Assembly (NCBI GenBank): GCA_016756855.1
Contig: JAESPD010000015.1
Span: forward strand, 1-64,000
Origin: a gamma proteobacterium endosymbiont of Lamellibrachia anaximandri
GTDB lineage: Bacteria; Pseudomonadota; Gammaproteobacteria; Chromatiales; Chromatiaceae
Reading direction: 5' to 3'
DNA length: 64,000 nucleotides
Shown here: piece after piece, positions 45,076 to 53,447 of the stretch
Layout: the number at the start of each line of letters is the position of its first letter
Position numbering within the stretch: position 1 is the first letter of the stretch
Notes under the pieces: generated by a model
What the model saw: the letters and a program-made list of their open reading frames with translations, nothing else
What the model was told of the DNA's origin: nothing
Database searches by the model: none
Translations under genes and position numbers: made by a program

Positions 45076-46278
45076 TCAGAAGAGGTCTACATCACCGCTC
45101 GACATTTCGTTGGTTTGCACTGATTTTTTCTTGAGTCTGTCGAAATCCTGCTGGATCTGTTGCAGTACCGATGAGAGTTCTGTCAGGGGTGGTTCGCCCT
45201 CCTGATGGTGCAGCAGGATGCCGCTGATCTGGGTGGTTACTTCTGTGAGTCGCTCGAGCCGAAGGTGTGAGTGCTGCAGAATCTGCCGACTCATGTCGTC
45301 TACCTGGAGTGAGGTGAATCCCGCAGCTACTTGTTGTTGGGTTTTCTGCGTGATGGCTGCAATTTGCGACGTATTGTTGCGCACGACCCGATTGATCGAT
45401 TCCATGTCATCCCACATTTGGCTCAACGCTGCTTGGGATGCATCGATGGTAGAAATATCGGTAGAGGCTGATTTTTCCACGATGGAACGGATACTGTGGA
45501 TGTCATCCTGCATCGCTGTTAATTTTTCCTTAATCTGGTTGTTGAAGTTGGTGGTGCGCTGTGAAAGGTTTCGCACTTCATCTGCAACCACGGCAAAACC
45601 ACGCCCGGCGTCACCGGCCCGGGCGGCCTCGATTGCTGCATTTAGCGCCAAGAGATTGGTTTGTGCGCTGATGTCGTCCACTTCCTTGAGCAGACTGACC
45701 GCCCCATCTACATCCCCATTGATATTGGTAAAGCGGTCGACGATGGTTTTGTTGGCTTCTGTGACACCGCGAATGGTGGTGGCAAAATTGTCCACAATCT
45801 TTTCAGTTTCGTGTGCAAAGCTTTCGATGCCGGCGATCTGTTGGTTCGTCTCTTCTGATTTAATGGATTGAACCAACTGATCGACCAGGCTGCTCAAGGT
45901 CTGCTTCTGACGGTTGCTTTCGTCGTGGATCGTGGCGAAGTTATTGGATAGGCGGTTGATGGCATCGTTCACCAGATTGGCGACATGGTTAAGGTCGGAA
46001 TGCACCGCCTGAAACTGGGTGTTGACCTCCAGCATGGCCTGATCAAACAGGCTTTCATACTCCGCGCTCTGCTGGTTTCGGGTTGCGGCAGCCTTGTTGA
46101 TGGCTTCGGATTGACGTTGTTGCTGGAAATGGCGGCGGATAAGGCCTGCGACTATTGCACTGAGTGCAATTCCCTGGAAACCCAGCCAGGCCCAGCTGTT
46201 ATCGATTAAGGCTTGGCTCACAATGCCTGCAAGCAAGGCGCCCAGTGCAATCCATGGATATGGGTATTTGGGATTCAT
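45076..46278 (-). CDS. Methyl-accepting chemotaxis protein without periplasmic sensor domain
   Basis: 400 residues. Two membrane segments at the N-terminus ([19 protein letters not shown] and [19 protein letters not shown]) are only a few residues apart, leaving no real periplasmic domain. The rest is a coiled-coil signalling domain with the conserved hairpin tip [42 protein letters not shown], shown here as recognised pattern. The protein ends DVDLF, not the CheR-binding pentapeptide. Such receptors sense cytoplasmic or membrane state. A FliA-type promoter (46367-46393) lies about 90 bases upstream, so expression should follow flagellar genes. Convergent with typA. Confidence 0.88.
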   Translation of the reverse strand: MNPKYPYPWIALGALLAGIVSQALIDNSWAWLGFQGIALSAIVAGLIRRHFQQQRQSEAINKAAATRNQQSAEYESLFDQAMLEVNTQFQAVHSDLNHVANLVNDAINRLSNNFATIHDESNRQKQTLSSLVDQLVQSIKSEETNQQIAGIESFAHETEKIVDNFATTIRGVTEANKTIVDRFTNINGDVDGAVSLLKEVDDISAQTNLLALNAAIEAARAGDAGRGFAVVADEVRNLSQRTTNFNNQIKEKLTAMQDDIHSIRSIVEKSASTDISTIDASQAALSQMWDDMESINRVVRNNTSQIAAITQKTQQQVAAGFTSLQVDDMSRQILQHSHLRLERLTEVTTQISGILLHHQEGEPPLTELSSVLQQIQQDFDRLKKKSVQTNEMSSGDVDLF

Positions 46279-46366
46279 GGTAAAGGACTCCCTACTTCCT
46301 GATGACTAACCCAGACTGTTTTGTCTGCTTTGACCGGTACATGGTTTGAGGGTACCGATTACCCTG

Positions 46367-46393
46367 TTATCGACGGGGAATTTGTTTTCTTTA
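46367..46393 (-). promoter_or_regulatory. FliA (sigma-28) promoter of the chemoreceptor gene
   Basis: On the minus strand: TAAAGAAA, 11 bases, GTCGATAA. The consensus is TAAAGTTT-N11-GCCGATAA; spacing is exact and the -10 differs at one base. The chemoreceptor start codon is about 90 bases downstream. Confidence 0.75.
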
Positions 46394-46429
46394 GCGCGGA
46401 GTTGACGTAAGCGTGTGGGGATTTTGCAG

Positions 46430-46467
46430 AAAAGAAAAACCCCGGCGGCATTCCATGCTGTCGGGGC
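46430..46467 (-). terminator. Minus-strand intrinsic terminator with no obvious upstream gene
   Basis: A GC-rich stem (CCCCG..GGCA / TGC..CGGGG, 46440-46466) is followed on the minus strand by TTTTTCTTTTC. No annotated gene feeds into it from the minus strand. A short unrecognised transcript starting between 46470 and 46764 would explain it. Confidence 0.6.
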
Positions 46468-46764
46468 TTTAGTCGCCTGATTGTGGTTGGCAAAGGTGTT
46501 CTTTCCGTAGCTGCGCCGTTCCTGCGCATATCGTCGTTCCATCTGCATCCTTGCCGGCGACAGGTACAGATTTACACAAAGCAGTGAGATTTTGTGTGGG
46601 CAATGACCTCATCTCTTGTAGGAATTTTCTGAACATTGTGACTGTTGCAGGTGAAATGTGCTGTGTTTCCCTGGGAGTTGTCAGGGTAAACTCTCGGTTT
46701 CATAGCATGTATCTATTCTTAGAATCGAAAGCAACGAGACCCACGGCTTTTTCCGGAGAGAGAA

Positions 46765-47202
46765 ATGATCGGACTGCTGCAGCGAGTGTCAAATGGAAGT
46801 GTGAGGGTAGAGCAGGAGGTGATCGGAGAGATCGGTCGTGGGCTGCTGGTGCTGGTCGGGGTGCAGAGGGACGATAACGAGGCCAAGGCCGACAGGCTAT
46901 TGGAGCGTCTGCTCGGTTACCGGGTATTCCCTGATGAAAACGGACGCATGAATCTGGGGTTGTGTGATATAGGCGGCGGTCTCTTGCTGGTGCCTCAGTT
47001 CACCCTGGCGGCTGATACGCACAAAGGGAAACGACCCGGATTTTCCAGTGCGGCACCCCCTGCAATGGGTGAGGCCCTATTTCGCTACCTGCTCGGCCGT
47101 GCACGGGAGACTCACGAGGATGTGGCGTGTGGTCGCTTTGGTGCCGAGATGCAGGTGGAGTTGACCAATGAGGGTCCTGTGACCTTCTGGTTGGAAACCT
47201 GA
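46765..47202 (+). CDS. dtd: D-aminoacyl-tRNA deacylase
   Basis: 145 residues, the family length. Starts MIGLLQRVSNGSVRVEQEV, then VLVGVQRDDNEAKADRLLER, LLLVPQFTLAADTHKGKRPGF and the end ELTNEGPVTFWLET. It hydrolyses D-amino acids from mischarged tRNA. Two known motifs are seen: the SQFTL motif appears as PQFTL (Pro in place of Ser), and the Gly-cisPro motif NEGPVTF is intact. CCGGAGAGAG precedes the ATG. Confidence 0.92.
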   Translation: MIGLLQRVSNGSVRVEQEVIGEIGRGLLVLVGVQRDDNEAKADRLLERLLGYRVFPDENGRMNLGLCDIGGGLLLVPQFTLAADTHKGKRPGFSSAAPPAMGEALFRYLLGRARETHEDVACGRFGAEMQVELTNEGPVTFWLET

Positions 47203-47225
47203 TGCTCTGACAGAGCGCCCCTCTC

Positions 47226-48698
47226 CTACTTCTTTGCCTTTTTGGTCGCCTCATGCAGGTCGAATGCCAATCGATATGCCGTATAGTATTTGACGATGTT
47301 ACGTGTATAGCGCACGGTCTCCTGCCCTACGATCCTGAGTGCCGCGTGCTCAACATTGAGGAACCAACGGTTCCTGTCCAGCCCCATTTTTTCGGCTTTT
47401 GCGCGCATTTTGCGTACTTTTGCCGGGCCGGCATTGTAGGCGGCGAGGCTGAAAAAAACGCTGTCCTGCGGTGAGATGGAGGGATCGCTGAAGTAGTGTT
47501 TGCGTAGCCAGGCCAAGTATTTAACACCGGCGTGAATATTGTTCTCCAGCTTCTCGATGTCCGAAATGGCAGCATGTTTGTCGGCGGCTGTCGCCTTGCG
47601 TATCTGCATGATACCGATGGCCCCGGAGGGGTTACGCTTGCGCTGATCGAGTCCTGACTCCTGATAAGCCTGAGCGGCAATGACCAGCCAGTCGAAATCA
47701 TACTGTTCGGCATATTTTTTTAAGAGGCTACTGACTTGATTCAGACGGTCATGTTCATTGGGTTCCAGGGGGTTTTTGATCCATCGGGTCTTTTCATAGT
47801 AACGCTTGAACATCATGTTACCGAGCAGACTGCCCTTTTTGATCTTCCCGATATAGCCATTCAGACTCTGCAGTAGTTTGGGATTGTTCTTTCTCACCGC
47901 CCAGGCAAGCTGGCTGCCGGAATGGATAGGGTGTCCTGGATATAGCTGAATATTTTTCAGCACCTGTGACCAGATCTTGGCGATGTGGTCGTCGGCGACC
48001 GTGTAGTCGACGACCCCGGCGTTGACCATTTCAAGCAGATCTTCGGTCTGCAGATATTCACTTACTTCGATGACCTTGATCGGTAGCCGATTCTCTTTGC
48101 TGAATCGGTGATTGATCTGTTTCAGATGTGTTGCATAGCTGCTGCCTTTCAGTACATGCAGGGTCTTTCCCGCCAAGTCATTGTGGGACGTTATGGGCGC
48201 AGCGGATTTAGCGGCCACGATGATCTCCTGCACGTCGGGCAGATAGGGTTTGGTAAATGCGACCGTTTTTTCCCGATCCGGCGTAATGGTCAGCCCGGCT
48301 GCGGCGATGTCTCCTTTGCCTGAGAGTAGAGCAGGCAGCAACTGATCGAAAGGAACAGGGATAAATACCAGGGCGATATTGATCTGGTTTCGCTTATTGT
48401 CTTTGTTGAGGTGTTCTTTATATTTCTCCAGCAATTCGGCTTCAAACCCTTTGCGGTTACCGTTGTGGAGAAAAAAACCGGTGCGATTGTGACTGACCAG
48501 TACACGAATAGCGGCACGCGTGCGCATCTCATCAAGGTCACCGGAGAATTGCCGGGTGACGGTTTCGAGTATGGAAGTGCCATCCGCCGCAAAGAGGCCA
48601 AGAGGGAGGCAGAAGAGCAGCAACAGGCTGACCAGCTGTTTTATGTCGACAGGTTTATGGTTGCGTTGGTCTGGTTCTGTTTGAGTGGGAGATTCCAT
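47226..48698 (-). CDS. mltF: Membrane-bound lytic transglycosylase F
   Basis: About 490 residues from the ATG at 48698. Earlier in-frame starts run into the lexA operator. A signal peptide or anchor LVSLLLLFCLPLGLFAADG is present. The first half is a solute-binding-protein-like domain (AIRVLVSHNRTGFFLHNG, PFDQLLPALLSGKGDIAAAGLTITPDREK, LHVLKGSSYATHLKQIN). The second is an SLT domain with catalytic Glu in AQAYQESGLDQRKRNPSGAIGIMQIRKATA and the end YTRNIVKYYTAYR. Cleaves peptidoglycan glycan strands. Divergent from lexA. Confidence 0.9.
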   Translation of the reverse strand: MESPTQTEPDQRNHKPVDIKQLVSLLLLFCLPLGLFAADGTSILETVTRQFSGDLDEMRTRAAIRVLVSHNRTGFFLHNGNRKGFEAELLEKYKEHLNKDNKRNQINIALVFIPVPFDQLLPALLSGKGDIAAAGLTITPDREKTVAFTKPYLPDVQEIIVAAKSAAPITSHNDLAGKTLHVLKGSSYATHLKQINHRFSKENRLPIKVIEVSEYLQTEDLLEMVNAGVVDYTVADDHIAKIWSQVLKNIQLYPGHPIHSGSQLAWAVRKNNPKLLQSLNGYIGKIKKGSLLGNMMFKRYYEKTRWIKNPLEPNEHDRLNQVSSLLKKYAEQYDFDWLVIAAQAYQESGLDQRKRNPSGAIGIMQIRKATAADKHAAISDIEKLENNIHAGVKYLAWLRKHYFSDPSISPQDSVFFSLAAYNAGPAKVRKMRAKAEKMGLDRNRWFLNVEHAALRIVGQETVRYTRNIVKYYTAYRLAFDLHEATKKAKK

Positions 48699-48755
48699 TT
48701 TGTAAAAGCTCAGGTGGTTATAATTCTCAAAATCCCTGTCCAGACTATCCTTCTC

Positions 48756-48783
48756 TTGCGCCATAATAGATACTGTATATAAT
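48756..48783 (+). promoter_or_regulatory. lexA promoter
   Basis: TTGCGC (48756-48761), 16-base spacer, TATAAT (48778-48783). The -10 lies inside the LexA box. Confidence 0.65.
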
Positions 48784-48790
48784 GACAGTA
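48771..48790. promoter_or_regulatory. LexA (SOS) box over the lexA promoter
   Basis: TACTGTATATAATGACAGTA contains CTGT-N8-ACAG exactly, the gammaproteobacterial SOS box, with TA/TA flanks that extend the palindrome. It overlaps the lexA -10, which fits autorepression. Confidence 0.92.
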
Positions 48791-48815
48791 TGAAAATAAC
48801 CACAGGTCAAGCCCG

Positions 48816-49457
48816 ATGAAGTTGACGCCAAGACAGACAGAGGTTCTTGAGTTGGTTCGCTCTCACCTGGAGGCGACAGGTTTTCCACCAACCCGCGCGG
48901 AGATTGCGGAGGCGCTGGGTTTTCGCTCGGTGAATGCTGCTGAGGAGCATCTGCGGGCACTTGCGAAAAAGGGGGCCATTGAACTGCTGAAGGGTCGTTC
49001 CCGCGGGATTCGGGTACTGTTGCCTGACGAGCCGGATGAAGGCATGCCCGTGGTTGGCCGTGTGGCGGCAGGCAGTCCGATTCTTGCAGAAGAGCATATA
49101 GAAGAGCGTTACCCTTTCTCTCCGGCGCTTTTTCATCCACCGGCAGACTATTTGCTGAGGGTGTCGGGTACGAGTATGCGGGATGTGGGAATCATGGATG
49201 GTGACCTGCTCGCAGTACATCGAACTTCTGAGGCGCACAACGGCCAGATCGTGGTGGCGCGTCTGGATGATGAGGTGACAGTAAAACGGTTTCATCGTGA
49301 TGCTCTGCATCGGCATCTGGTGGTCCTGTTGCCGGAGAATGCCGATTTCGAGCCCATCAGGGTTGATCTGCGGGAACAGCATTTGGCGATAGAAGGATTG
49401 GGTGTCGGTGTTCTGCGCCAGGGGCTGGAGATTTCGAACCGTTTCAGGCGCACCTAA
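48816..49457 (+). CDS. lexA: LexA repressor
   Basis: 213 residues. N-terminal winged [50 protein letters not shown]. Self-cleavage site Ala-Gly in [14 protein letters not shown]; catalytic Ser in [13 protein letters not shown] and Lys in [10 protein letters not shown]. The C-terminal tail [13 protein letters not shown] is normal. On DNA damage RecA filaments trigger cleavage and SOS genes are derepressed. Its own promoter carries an exact SOS box (48771-48790). No RBS stands out before the ATG. No SulA-like gene follows. Confidence 0.95.
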   Translation: MKLTPRQTEVLELVRSHLEATGFPPTRAEIAEALGFRSVNAAEEHLRALAKKGAIELLKGRSRGIRVLLPDEPDEGMPVVGRVAAGSPILAEEHIEERYPFSPALFHPPADYLLRVSGTSMRDVGIMDGDLLAVHRTSEAHNGQIVVARLDDEVTVKRFHRDALHRHLVVLLPENADFEPIRVDLREQHLAIEGLGVGVLRQGLEISNRFRRT

Positions 49458-49602
49458 AAACGTTGTACCGTATATACTAGGATCCAGGAAGTCTTTGAAA
49501 TCACGGCCTCCTGGACGATTGCCTGTGCTGTGTAACAGCTGAGATCTGTATGGGGTGTTGTCGCTCTATTGTCGATTTTGTGCAGGCAGGGGAGGCAGTT
49601 AG

Positions 49603-50292
49603 ATGCTGGGAGTTCTGTTACTGGGGTTTCTGATAGGCCTGCAGCATGCGATGGAAGCAGATCATGTTGCCGCAGTCGCGTCCCTGGCAACTCAAAACCG
49701 CACCCTCGCACAGACAGCCAGACAGGGTGTTGTCTGGGGCCTGGGACACGCCTTGACGCTGTTTCTTTTTGCTGGAGTGGTGTTGGTATTCGACCTGATC
49801 ATGCCGGAGTCTCTGGCTCGTACCCTGGAACTGACGGTGGGCGTGATGCTGATACTACTGGGTGCTGATGTTTTGCGTCGTCTGATCAGTGAGCGAGTGC
49901 ACTTTCACGCCCATAGTCACGGAGAACTGACCCATTTTCATGCCCACTCTCATCAGGGAGGTGGTGCGCATGATGCGGACCCTCATTTGCACAAACACTC
50001 CGAGCGGTTTCCCCTGCGTGCACTCTTTGTCGGCATGATGCATGGTATGGCGGGTTCCGCTGCGCTGATCCTGCTGGCGCTTGAGACGGTGGTGTCTCCT
50101 GTTGAAGGTCTGCTCTATATCCTGGTTTTTGGTTTCGGTTCAATAGCCGGGATGGGGCTTTTGGCGCTGGTGATCGGCCTGCCCTTGCGTCTCTCATCCC
50201 GTTCTCTCACATGGGCGCATAACGGCCTGAAAGGGGTGGTGGGTTTTCTCACGGTGGGGCTGGGTGCTGCTGTGATCGTTTCGGTCATTTAA
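49603..50292 (+). CDS. Nickel/cobalt transporter-like membrane protein with His-rich loop
   Basis: 229 residues, about six membrane segments. The NiCoT-like signature HAMEADHVAAV (H-X4-DH) is in the first helix pair, followed by GLGHALTLFLFAGVVLV. The central loop (about 98-132) holds a dense His/Asp run (VHFHAHSHGELTHFHAHSH, then HDADPHLHKHSE), typical of metal-handling loops in these permeases. The second half LFVGMMHGMAGSAALILLAL carries another conserved His. Likely an inner-membrane nickel or cobalt transporter, or a related UreH-like protein. A GGGGAGG ribosome site precedes the ATG. Stands alone between lexA and rlmN. Confidence 0.8.
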   Translation: MLGVLLLGFLIGLQHAMEADHVAAVASLATQNRTLAQTARQGVVWGLGHALTLFLFAGVVLVFDLIMPESLARTLELTVGVMLILLGADVLRRLISERVHFHAHSHGELTHFHAHSHQGGGAHDADPHLHKHSERFPLRALFVGMMHGMAGSAALILLALETVVSPVEGLLYILVFGFGSIAGMGLLALVIGLPLRLSSRSLTWAHNGLKGVVGFLTVGLGAAVIVSVI

Positions 50293-50435
50293 CGTTTTTT
50301 TCGTATCTGCTGTCGCTGTATCACACTTTGTCTGCACAGGTGGATGGAGCAAATTGCCTGATTCTCCAGCTCCGGTTAAACTCGACGGTTGATAACTCCC
50401 GATTTTTTCACAAATAATCAGCTACGGAACAACAT

Positions 50436-51530
50436 TTGGAAGCGGTGCAAAAAACCAATCTGCTGGAACTCGACCTTAAGTCGATGGAGACTTTTTTTGT
50501 CGACCTGGGCTCAAAGGCCTTTCATGGCCGCAATGTGTTCAAGTGGATTCACAAACACGGTGTGGTTGATTTTACGGCTATGACCGATATCTCCAAGCGG
50601 CTGAGAGAACAGCTGGAAGCCGTGGCCGAGGTGCGTCTGCCACAACTGGTTTTCGAACAGCCATCCTGGGACGGCACCCGCAAGTGGGTACTGGAGCTTG
50701 AGGATGGCCAGCGCATCGAGACCGTTTATATCCCAGATGATGGGCGCAGCACCATCTGTGTCTCCTCGCAGGTGGGTTGTGCTCTGGACTGCTCCTTCTG
50801 CTCCACCGCGCAGCAGGGGTTCAACCGCAACCTGAGCGTGGCTGAGATTATCGGTCAGGTCTGGGTGGCGGCCCGGGAGCTGGGTCACTCCCCCACCAAC
50901 GTGGTGATGATGGGCATGGGCGAGCCACTGGCCAACTTCGATCCTGTGGTTACCGCGATGGACATCATGCAGGACGATCTGGCTTACATGCTCTCCAAAT
51001 ACCGTGTGACCATCAGTACTTCCGGGATCGTGCCTGCCCTGCGGAAGCTGAAGGAGGTGAGTGATATCAGCCTCGCCGTCTCTCTGCACGCACCGGATAA
51101 TGCGCTACGTGATGAATTGGTGCCGATCAACCGGAAATATCCCCTTGAAGAGCTGATTCCCGCCTGCCGTGACTTTATTGAAGGTGATAAGCGGCGTAAG
51201 GTGACCTGGGAATATGTGATGCTTGATGGGATCAATGACAGCATCAAACATGCCAAGGCGCTGATCCGCCTGCTTGAAGGAACACCCTCCAAGGTCAACC
51301 TGATTCCGTTCAACCCGTTTCCCGGCAGCGACTATAAAACTTCGCCGCCGGAACGTGTTGAAGCCTTTCGTCAAAAGCTGAAACGCTCGGGTATTATTGC
51401 CATGACCCGCAAGACCCGTGGTGGCGACATCGATGCTGCCTGCGGCCAACTAGTGGGTAAGGTGCGGGATCGCAGTCGCCGAGATCTCAAACGCAGGCAA
51501 TCACAGCCTTTGCAGGTAAACTCCTCATGA
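50436..51530 (+). CDS. rlmN: 23S rRNA/tRNA adenine-C2 methyltransferase
   Basis: 364 residues. Radical-SAM motif C-X3-C-X2-C in GCALDCSFCSTAQQGFNR, then NVVMMGMGEPLANFD, VTISTSGIVPALRKL, AVSLHAPDNALRDELVPINR, WEYVMLDGINDS and PFNPFPGSDYKT. Ends with the active-site Cys region KTRGGDIDAACGQLVGKV. Methylates A2503 of 23S rRNA and A37 of some tRNAs. The start is TTG at 50436 or GTG at 50445; neither has a strong ribosome site. Its stop overlaps the pilF start by 4 bases (ATGA), so the genes are translationally coupled. Confidence 0.94.
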   Translation: MEAVQKTNLLELDLKSMETFFVDLGSKAFHGRNVFKWIHKHGVVDFTAMTDISKRLREQLEAVAEVRLPQLVFEQPSWDGTRKWVLELEDGQRIETVYIPDDGRSTICVSSQVGCALDCSFCSTAQQGFNRNLSVAEIIGQVWVAARELGHSPTNVVMMGMGEPLANFDPVVTAMDIMQDDLAYMLSKYRVTISTSGIVPALRKLKEVSDISLAVSLHAPDNALRDELVPINRKYPLEELIPACRDFIEGDKRRKVTWEYVMLDGINDSIKHAKALIRLLEGTPSKVNLIPFNPFPGSDYKTSPPERVEAFRQKLKRSGIIAMTRKTRGGDIDAACGQLVGKVRDRSRRDLKRRQSQPLQVNSS

Positions 51531-52315
51531 AAGGTATTGGTGTGCTACCCCTTTTGAGTGTGTTGTCAGTGGTGCTGTTGTTGAGTGCTTGCGCCGGTCA
51601 GGGGACCAGGCAGGAACAGGATAATATTGGGGATCTGGGAAGGAGCACGCAGGAGAGTCCAGCCGATATATATCTACAGATGGGCATTGCTTATATGCAG
51701 GATGGTCAACCGGCGATTGCGCTGAAGAAGTTGAAGAAGGGGCTTGCTGTTGATCCCGACAATGCCGAGATCCACAATGTAATTGCCATTTTCTACGAAC
51801 GTTTAGGCGAGACTCAATTGGCTGAAACGCACTACGCTACAGCTGTAAAACTGCAGCCGAAAAACCCTTATATCCATAACGCCCGCGGCAGTTTCTTTTG
51901 CAAACAGAAACGCTATCAAGAAGCGAAGGATGAGTTTGAGCGTGCGGTGAGTAATCCGCTCTATCCCACTCCGTGGGTTGCATTGACAAATGCAGGTCTC
52001 TGCGCCGAACGGGCTGACGATAAGACACTGGCAGAATCCTATTACCGGCGGGCGCTCTCAAGCAAAGAAGACTATCCGCTGGCGCTCTACCAAATGGCGG
52101 AAACCAGCCTGGAGCAGGGGAACTATCTGTCGGCACGGGGTTATCTAGAACGTTACAATTCAGCAGCTCAGCCAACTGCAGGATCATTGTGGCTTGGGGT
52201 GCGGATCGAACATGCATTGGGTGGTCGGGAGCAGGCCGCTGCATATAAAAAGCTGCTCAGGGACAAGTTTCCGGACGCCCCTGAGGTTCAGCTCCTCAAC
52301 AAACTAGAACGATAA
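51527..52315 (+). CDS. pilF: PilF/PilW-type TPR lipoprotein
   Basis: 262 residues with a lipoprotein signal peptide ending LLSACAGQG (lipobox L-S-A-C). TPR repeats follow: ADIYLQMGIAYMQDGQPAIALKKL, DNAEIHNVIAIFYERLGETQLAE, NPYIHNARGSFFCKQKRYQEA and YYRRALSSKEDYPLALYQMAE. Known role: outer-membrane lipoprotein required for type IV pilus secretin assembly. No other pil genes are nearby; its linkage to rlmN and rodZ is conserved in gammaproteobacteria. Confidence 0.92.
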   Translation: MKGIGVLPLLSVLSVVLLLSACAGQGTRQEQDNIGDLGRSTQESPADIYLQMGIAYMQDGQPAIALKKLKKGLAVDPDNAEIHNVIAIFYERLGETQLAETHYATAVKLQPKNPYIHNARGSFFCKQKRYQEAKDEFERAVSNPLYPTPWVALTNAGLCAERADDKTLAESYYRRALSSKEDYPLALYQMAETSLEQGNYLSARGYLERYNSAAQPTAGSLWLGVRIEHALGGREQAAAYKKLLRDKFPDAPEVQLLNKLER

Positions 52316-53340
52316 TGAGTGTGCTTACCAATAGTGAAGCTGAGTCGGAAGAGGCAGTAGAGCCCATTGAGGGTCCCGGGGCGCGTCTGCGTAAAACACG
52401 TCAGTCTCTGGGCTTGGATCAGTCGAAAGTTGCCGCCCAGCTTCATCTCAGTGAAGGAACCATTGAAGCGTTGGAGTGGGATGATTTCGATACCCTGCCC
52501 GGCGCCGTTTTCGTCCAGGGTTATCTGCGCAACTACGCACGGTTATTGAAGTTGCCGGAGGGGGAGATACTGGAAGCTTTTCTGGCCCTATCTCCCGCTC
52601 AGCAGAGTCATGGCTTTCCCCACGGCAAGGTGGCGACAGTGGGGAAAGAGGTGCGCAGCAGTCATGGTGCTGTACGCATGATGACTTGGCTTATTGTGAT
52701 CTCTCTGTTGGCGTTGCTGGGCATTTGGTGGCAGGGTCAGCTTGACCTGAGGCTGGGTGGTGATCCCGTTGATACACCTGTAGAGGTGGCACCTGTCATC
52801 GAGTCATTGCCGGAAATGCAGAATGATACCGACGTGTTAACACTTAGCCCTCTCCCTGCGCAGGAAGACCAGGCGCCAGTGGAATCTCAAGAGGTTGTTA
52901 CAGCCTCTCTGGAAGAGGGGGCGCCGAGTGAGGCTGAAGTCGCCGAGTCAGAGGCGGTAGTGGTCGCGGATCAGGCGGTGGTGCAGGATTCCATCCCTAT
53001 TCCGTTGGAGGAGAGCGAAGCGGATGCCGTTGCGAGCGTTGACGAGCCGCCTCCAGCGCCAGTGGAAATCCCGGCACCAGCACCCGCAGCCCCAAAAGTT
53101 GTGTTCGAATTTTCTGAGCGATGTTGGGCAGAAGTGCGTGATGCCAACGGCAAGGCGCGAATTTTTGGCGAGATTGCTGCGGGTACCACGCGATTGCTTG
53201 ATAAAGGTCCCGCCCCCTACACGGTAGTGCTGGGCAATGCATCGGGTGTCAGCATAACCGTTGATGGGGTCGCATATGGCCTTAAGCGCCATGCCCGGGC
53301 GAATGTGGCCCGCTTCAGTTTCGATCCGTCAAATTTGTAG
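52315..53340 (+). CDS. rodZ: RodZ-like cytoskeletal protein (HTH + DUF4115)
   Basis: 341 residues. Cytoplasmic HTH LRKTRQSLGLDQSKVAAQLH and GTIEALEWDDFDTLPGAVFVQGYLRNYARLL. One membrane segment MTWLIVISLLALLGIWWQ near 125, then a low-complexity acidic/Pro linker and a C-terminal DUF4115 domain (SERCWAEVRDANGKARIFGEI, APYTVVLGNASGVSITVDG). RodZ links the MreB cytoskeleton to the membrane in rod-shaped cells. The start overlaps pilF. The linker is Glu/Pro/Ala-rich (VASVDEPPPAPVEIPAPAPAAPK). In many relatives ispG would follow, but hisS does here. Confidence 0.9.
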   Translation: MSVLTNSEAESEEAVEPIEGPGARLRKTRQSLGLDQSKVAAQLHLSEGTIEALEWDDFDTLPGAVFVQGYLRNYARLLKLPEGEILEAFLALSPAQQSHGFPHGKVATVGKEVRSSHGAVRMMTWLIVISLLALLGIWWQGQLDLRLGGDPVDTPVEVAPVIESLPEMQNDTDVLTLSPLPAQEDQAPVESQEVVTASLEEGAPSEAEVAESEAVVVADQAVVQDSIPIPLEESEADAVASVDEPPPAPVEIPAPAPAAPKVVFEFSERCWAEVRDANGKARIFGEIAAGTTRLLDKGPAPYTVVLGNASGVSITVDGVAYGLKRHARANVARFSFDPSNL

Positions 53341-53447
53341 TTTGGGTTATGTGATTTCTCCCCTGCAGTGTGCCAGTCTGCTTCATCCGTGTTAGTCTAC
53401 GCGGTTTTAACCGTTCCACTTAGAACGATTACCAGTAGTTCCAGCCG

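Larger units (their letters stand above)
46279..46764. other. Region between the chemoreceptor and dtd genes
   Basis: About 490 bases holding the FliA-type promoter, and a GC-rich hairpin with a T-run on the minus strand (46430-46467). A minus-strand reading frame with an AAGGA ribosome site starts near 46542, but the terminator lies inside it. Confidence 0.4.

Noticed and set aside
46306-46548. 80-residue minus-strand ORF upstream of the chemoreceptor
   Set aside because: A GC-rich terminator and the FliA promoter lie within it; not a credible protein, though a transcript is possible.
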